8,131 bases of DNA from Clostridia bacterium (GTDB lineage Bacteria > Bacillota_A > Clostridia > Oscillospirales > Acutalibacteraceae), in the NCBI GenBank assembly GCA_017423885.1, contig JAFPCJ010000063.1, forward strand, positions 1-8,131. Direction: 5' to 3'. The notes under the pieces were generated by a model. It had not been told where the DNA came from. It saw only the letters and a program-made list of their open reading frames with translations, and did no database searches. Position numbers and translations under genes: made by a program. This document shows, piece after piece, positions 6,140 through 8,131 of this stretch (position 1 is its first letter; each line of letters begins with the position of its first letter).

Positions 6140-7015
6140 TTATTTATAAATTTCTTCGGCAAAGTGCTTCAGTATTTTAAATGCGAAGCTTTCTGCTTCA
6201 TATATTTGCTCTTTTGGGAAACGGCCGGCTCCCCATTCAAGGTTAAGCCACCCCTTATAATCCACTTCCTTTAATGCCGCGGCAAAATCAGTCCAATTAA
6301 TATTGCCCATATGAAGCAAGCTGTGAGCATCGTCATGCGCGAAATTATCATGCATGTGCAAAGCGATAAGCCTTTTTCCGAGCAATCGCGCAAAATGAGC
6401 AGGAGCAATTCCCGCACAGTTGGCATGACCTGTATCAAGGCAAGCGGCAAGATAGGGCGAATCCATCATGTCAATATACCTAATAATTGTTTCAGGCTGT
6501 GATGTGACGGGCGCCAATTCATCGCTTTTAAAGGGTACTCCCGGCATATTCTCAAGCGCTATTCTCACCTTGTATTCCTCGGCTGTCGGCAACACACTTT
6601 CTAACACATGACGGTTTATAGCCTCAAATTCCGCCGCATCATACTCGGTCTTCCAATGTGGCATGGCGCCATGCATTACCATCGTGTCACATCCAACTAT
6701 CCTTGTAGCAATTACGGATTTTTTCAGCGCCTCAATGTTCTCGTCTAATTTTTCGGGATGTCCCTCGGTGAAAACAGGAAACGGAGCATGAGTCAAAGCA
6801 ATGCAGATACCAGCACTTTGTGCAAGACGCGCATCCTCTTTAAAATAACCTTCAAAGCTTACGGCATCAGCTTCAAAAAGTCTGCGCCCCGGCTTTATCT
6901 CATTATGCGGTATACCGTAATCTACGCCTTTGTATCCTATTTCCGCCATTTTGTTGAAGGCTTCGCTACGGTCAACCTTATAGTAAAACGCCCCTATTCC
7001 TGATGAAAGCTTCAT
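6140..7015 (-). CDS. Sugar phosphate isomerase/epimerase family protein (xylose isomerase-like TIM barrel)
   Basis: The 291-aa product belongs to the AP-endonuclease-2/xylose-isomerase-like TIM-barrel superfamily, which holds metal-dependent isomerases and epimerases acting on sugars or inositol derivatives. Residues positioned like the family's metal ligands are E155 (IALENMPG), D194 and H197 (CLDTGHAN), H220/H222 (ALHMHDN) and E260 (LNLEWG); H75 and H115 lie on other barrel strands. No signal peptide, so it is cytoplasmic. The start is supported by AGGAGA (7023-7028), 7 bases before ATG, and by a good promoter upstream. It is transcribed alone, so neighbours give no clue to substrate. Deoxyribonuclease IV is unlikely: the Nfo-specific His-rich metal set and its motifs are not seen, and the HMHDN block is typical of sugar epimerases. 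The true substrate is unknown. Confidence 0.85.
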   Translation of the reverse strand: MKLSSGIGAFYYKVDRSEAFNKMAEIGYKGVDYGIPHNEIKPGRRLFEADAVSFEGYFKEDARLAQSAGICIALTHAPFPVFTEGHPEKLDENIEALKKSVIATRIVGCDTMVMHGAMPHWKTEYDAAEFEAINRHVLESVLPTAEEYKVRIALENMPGVPFKSDELAPVTSQPETIIRYIDMMDSPYLAACLDTGHANCAGIAPAHFARLLGKRLIALHMHDNFAHDDAHSLLHMGNINWTDFAAALKEVDYKGWLNLEWGAGRFPKEQIYEAESFAFKILKHFAEEIYK

Positions 7016-7048
7016 ATTTACATCTCCTGCTTTTTATGATATATTAAA

Positions 7049-7077
7049 AGTATACTACTGATTTTTTTAGCCGTCAA
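7049..7077 (-). promoter_or_regulatory. Sigma-A promoter of the isomerase/epimerase-like gene
   Basis: On the minus strand TTGACG (7072-7077; 5 of 6) is followed after exactly 17 bases by TATACT (7049-7054; 5 of 6). This is the best consensus match on that side of the gap. Transcription would start near 7042, giving a leader of about 27 bases that contains the AGGAGA ribosome binding site. Confidence 0.75.
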
Positions 7078-7129
7078 GAAATTCATATCATAATTCTTGG
7101 TGAAATGGTTAACTTGAAAGGAGCTTTTT

Positions 7130-7375
7130 ATGAAAAAGAAGCTGTTATTATTAATAATACCGCTGATTCTTTTTTTATTTACACCTGTCCCCTCTCCCGT
7201 ATATAAGGACGGTGGCACTCGTGCATATACCGCGCTAACTTACAAAATCGTCAGATGGCAACGATTGCAAGACAGCGGCAAAGTTTTCAAAAAAACCAAG
7301 GTGTATCCTTTTCCTTTGAATTTCCTGACCGTTGACGAGCTTTGGGAAAAAGAACTTGAAGAAATGAATCCATAA
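7130..7375 (+). CDS. Small exported or membrane-anchored protein of unknown function (81 aa)
   Basis: Residues 1-4 are basic (MKKK), 5-17 are almost all Leu/Ile, and a Pro-rich TPVPSPVY stretch follows; this is a signal peptide or a single membrane anchor, putting the rest outside the membrane. The remaining 58 or so residues are polar and contain KDGGTRAYTALTYKIVRWQR, which reads like a compact beta-hairpin module, then a PFPLNFLTVDELWEKELEE tail that looks helical and acidic. There is no lipobox Cys. AAGGAG (7118-7123) lies 6 bases before ATG and a terminator follows the stop, so I take it as a real gene. From memory, small exported proteins with a similar YKDGGT...YxALTYKIVKW pattern recur in Clostridia, often as hypothetical proteins; I cannot verify this here. 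No function is assigned. Its own promoter is not clear: only weak boxes are seen between 7066 and 7094. Confidence 0.8.
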   Translation: MKKKLLLLIIPLILFLFTPVPSPVYKDGGTRAYTALTYKIVRWQRLQDSGKVFKKTKVYPFPLNFLTVDELWEKELEEMNP

Positions 7376-7382
7376 CAGTAAA

Positions 7383-7427
7383 AAAAGCAACGCTAAGCTT
7401 CTGTAATGATGCCGTAGCGTTGCTTTT
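7383..7427. terminator. Bidirectional terminator between the small exported protein gene and plsC
   Basis: AAAAGCAACGCTA (7383-7395) pairs perfectly with TAGCGTTGCTTTT (7415-7427) around a 19-base loop. The stem carries its own A and T runs, so each strand shows a G/C-containing stem ending in T residues (TTTT on plus; six T on minus). It starts 8 bases after one stop codon and ends 6 bases before the other, serving both convergent genes. Confidence 0.85.
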
Positions 7428-7432
7428 ATGTA

Positions 7433-8131
7433 TTATTTTGATTCAGTGTTTTCTTCCTGCCTTCTGCGCAGGATATTTTTTTGCATCGTATCAAATATAC
7501 GGTCGCCTATCTCGTTGCTGTTGACCGTCTCAAGTTCCCAGGCGGTAACAACATCAAGGATATCAAAATGAATAACCGTTTTGCGGCGAAAGATGTTTTT
7601 GGGCAACTGCTTTGTGTGATCAAGTGTGCATACAACTATCGGCACCTTCGCCTTGTAAGCGATCTTGAGTGCGCCGTTACGCAAAGGCTGAAGGTTGCCG
7701 TCCTTACTGCAATACCCCTCGGGGAATATGACCATAGAAGCCTTATCCTCCGAAATAAGCTTTGACGCAGAAATAATGGTTTTTACCGCCTCGCGATTAT
7801 TTTCGCGATCTATCGGCAGGCAGTTAAGCTTATGCATAGCCCTTGAAATAAAGGGCATCTGCGTATATATCTCTTTTTTGCCTACAAAACCAAGCTCGGC
7901 TTCGGGCAGCGAGTAAAGGATAATGGCAGGATCGAGATCGTGCAGATGATTTGATACCAACAAAAATCTTGTATCCTGCGGCACCTTTTCCTTGCCCGTT
8001 ATCTCAACCTTGATACGTGCAAAGGTAAAGACCATAGGGAGCGAAAAATCAACAAGAGTGCGGTAAAAACGCGAAAACCTTTCAGGCGGTGAAAGAACCG
8101 GAGTGTCCGGATTATTTTTACAAAGACGGCT
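7433..8131 (-). CDS. plsC: 1-acyl-sn-glycerol-3-phosphate acyltransferase (PlsC/LPLAT family), N-terminus beyond the window
   Basis: PlsC-type enzymes acylate lysophosphatidic acid to phosphatidic acid at the inner face of the membrane. The last 232 residues are visible. Family motifs are present: SNHLHDLD, the HX4D catalytic block with an unusual His where Ser is more common; LPIDRENNR (motif II); FPEGYCSKDGNLQPLRNG (motif III, acyl-acceptor binding); and KVPIVVCTL (motif IV). The frame stays open to the right edge. ATG at 8033-8035 is not a credible start: no Shine-Dalgarno sequence precedes it, and the 32 upstream codons read like coding sequence (for example ERFSRFYRTLVDFSLP) with no ATG, GTG or TTG among them. 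The real start therefore lies outside. It is the last gene of its transcript, ending at a shared terminator. An acyltransferase of the same superfamily with another acceptor is possible. Confidence 0.9.
   Translation of the reverse strand, partial: SRLCKNNPDTPVLSPPERFSRFYRTLVDFSLPMVFTFARIKVEITGKEKVPQDTRFLLVSNHLHDLDPAIILYSLPEAELGFVGKKEIYTQMPFISRAMHKLNCLPIDRENNREAVKTIISASKLISEDKASMVIFPEGYCSKDGNLQPLRNGALKIAYKAKVPIVVCTLDHTKQLPKNIFRRKTVIHFDILDVVTAWELETVNSNEIGDRIFDTMQKNILRRRQEENTESK

Noticed and set aside
6140..7015. Deoxyribonuclease IV (Nfo) for the TIM-barrel gene
   Set aside because: It shares the superfamily fold, but the LENMPG, CLDTGHAN and HMHDN blocks fit the sugar isomerase/epimerase group better.
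7018..7218. 66-codon minus-strand open frame ending just before the isomerase-like gene
   Set aside because: It is antisense to the signal segment of the 81-aa protein, spans the divergent promoters and lacks a ribosome binding site.
8033..8035. ATG as the start of the plsC homologue
   Set aside because: No Shine-Dalgarno sequence precedes it and 32 further in-frame sense codons up to the window edge look like coding sequence. The gene is cut by the edge.
1..8131. CRISPR array, tRNA, rRNA, insertion sequence or phage-related genes
   Set aside because: No regularly spaced repeats, cloverleaf-like segments, transposase or integrase motifs, or terminal inverted repeats were seen on either strand.

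Overview
The window looks like a chromosomal segment of a low-to-moderate GC, Gram-positive gut-type Clostridia (Oscillospirales/Ruminococcaceae-like is my best guess). The reasons are strong AAGGAG ribosome binding sites, sigma-A-type promoters in AT-rich gaps, a penicillin-binding DD-carboxypeptidase and an Amidase_3 cell-wall hydrolase, and a short Lys-rich bS20. The taxon is inferred from style and cannot be proven from this sequence. I see no mobile element, CRISPR array, tRNA or rRNA. No intergenic gap exceeds about 220 bases.

Layout. On the minus strand, 69-1190 encodes a membrane-anchored serine-type D-Ala-D-Ala carboxypeptidase that ends at a hairpin terminator (17-50). A 221-bp AT-rich gap holds divergent promoters for that gene and for rpsT (ribosomal protein bS20, 1412-1672), which has its own short leader hairpin and a strong terminator. 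A new, well-formed extended -10 promoter (1775-1803) then drives a 664-aa exported N-acetylmuramoyl-L-alanine amidase. It is followed after only 18 bases by metY (O-acetylhomoserine sulfhydrylase) and then metA (homoserine O-acyltransferase), ending at a bidirectional terminator (6094-6137). Convergent to metA is a TIM-barrel sugar phosphate isomerase/epimerase-like gene (6140-7015, minus). Divergent from that is a small 81-aa exported or membrane protein (7130-7375, plus). After another bidirectional terminator comes the C-terminal part of a PlsC-type acyltransferase (7433 to beyond the right edge, minus).

Function. The metY-metA pair makes a coherent direct-sulfhydrylation route to homocysteine: MetA activates homoserine and MetY replaces the acyl group with sulfide. 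MetA carries Glu at position 111, the residue associated with acetyl-CoA use, and this matches the O-acetylhomoserine substrate of MetY. Two genes (carboxypeptidase and amidase) act on peptidoglycan, and the plsC homologue acts on membrane phospholipid.

Most of this is ordinary core genome. The points worth a second look are the apparent co-transcription of a cell-wall amidase with methionine genes lacking any visible SAM riboswitch or T-box leader, the long cytoplasmic tail and SGG motif of the carboxypeptidase, the rpsT leader hairpin, and the uncharacterised 81-aa protein. I found no convincing evidence of a new multi-gene system.
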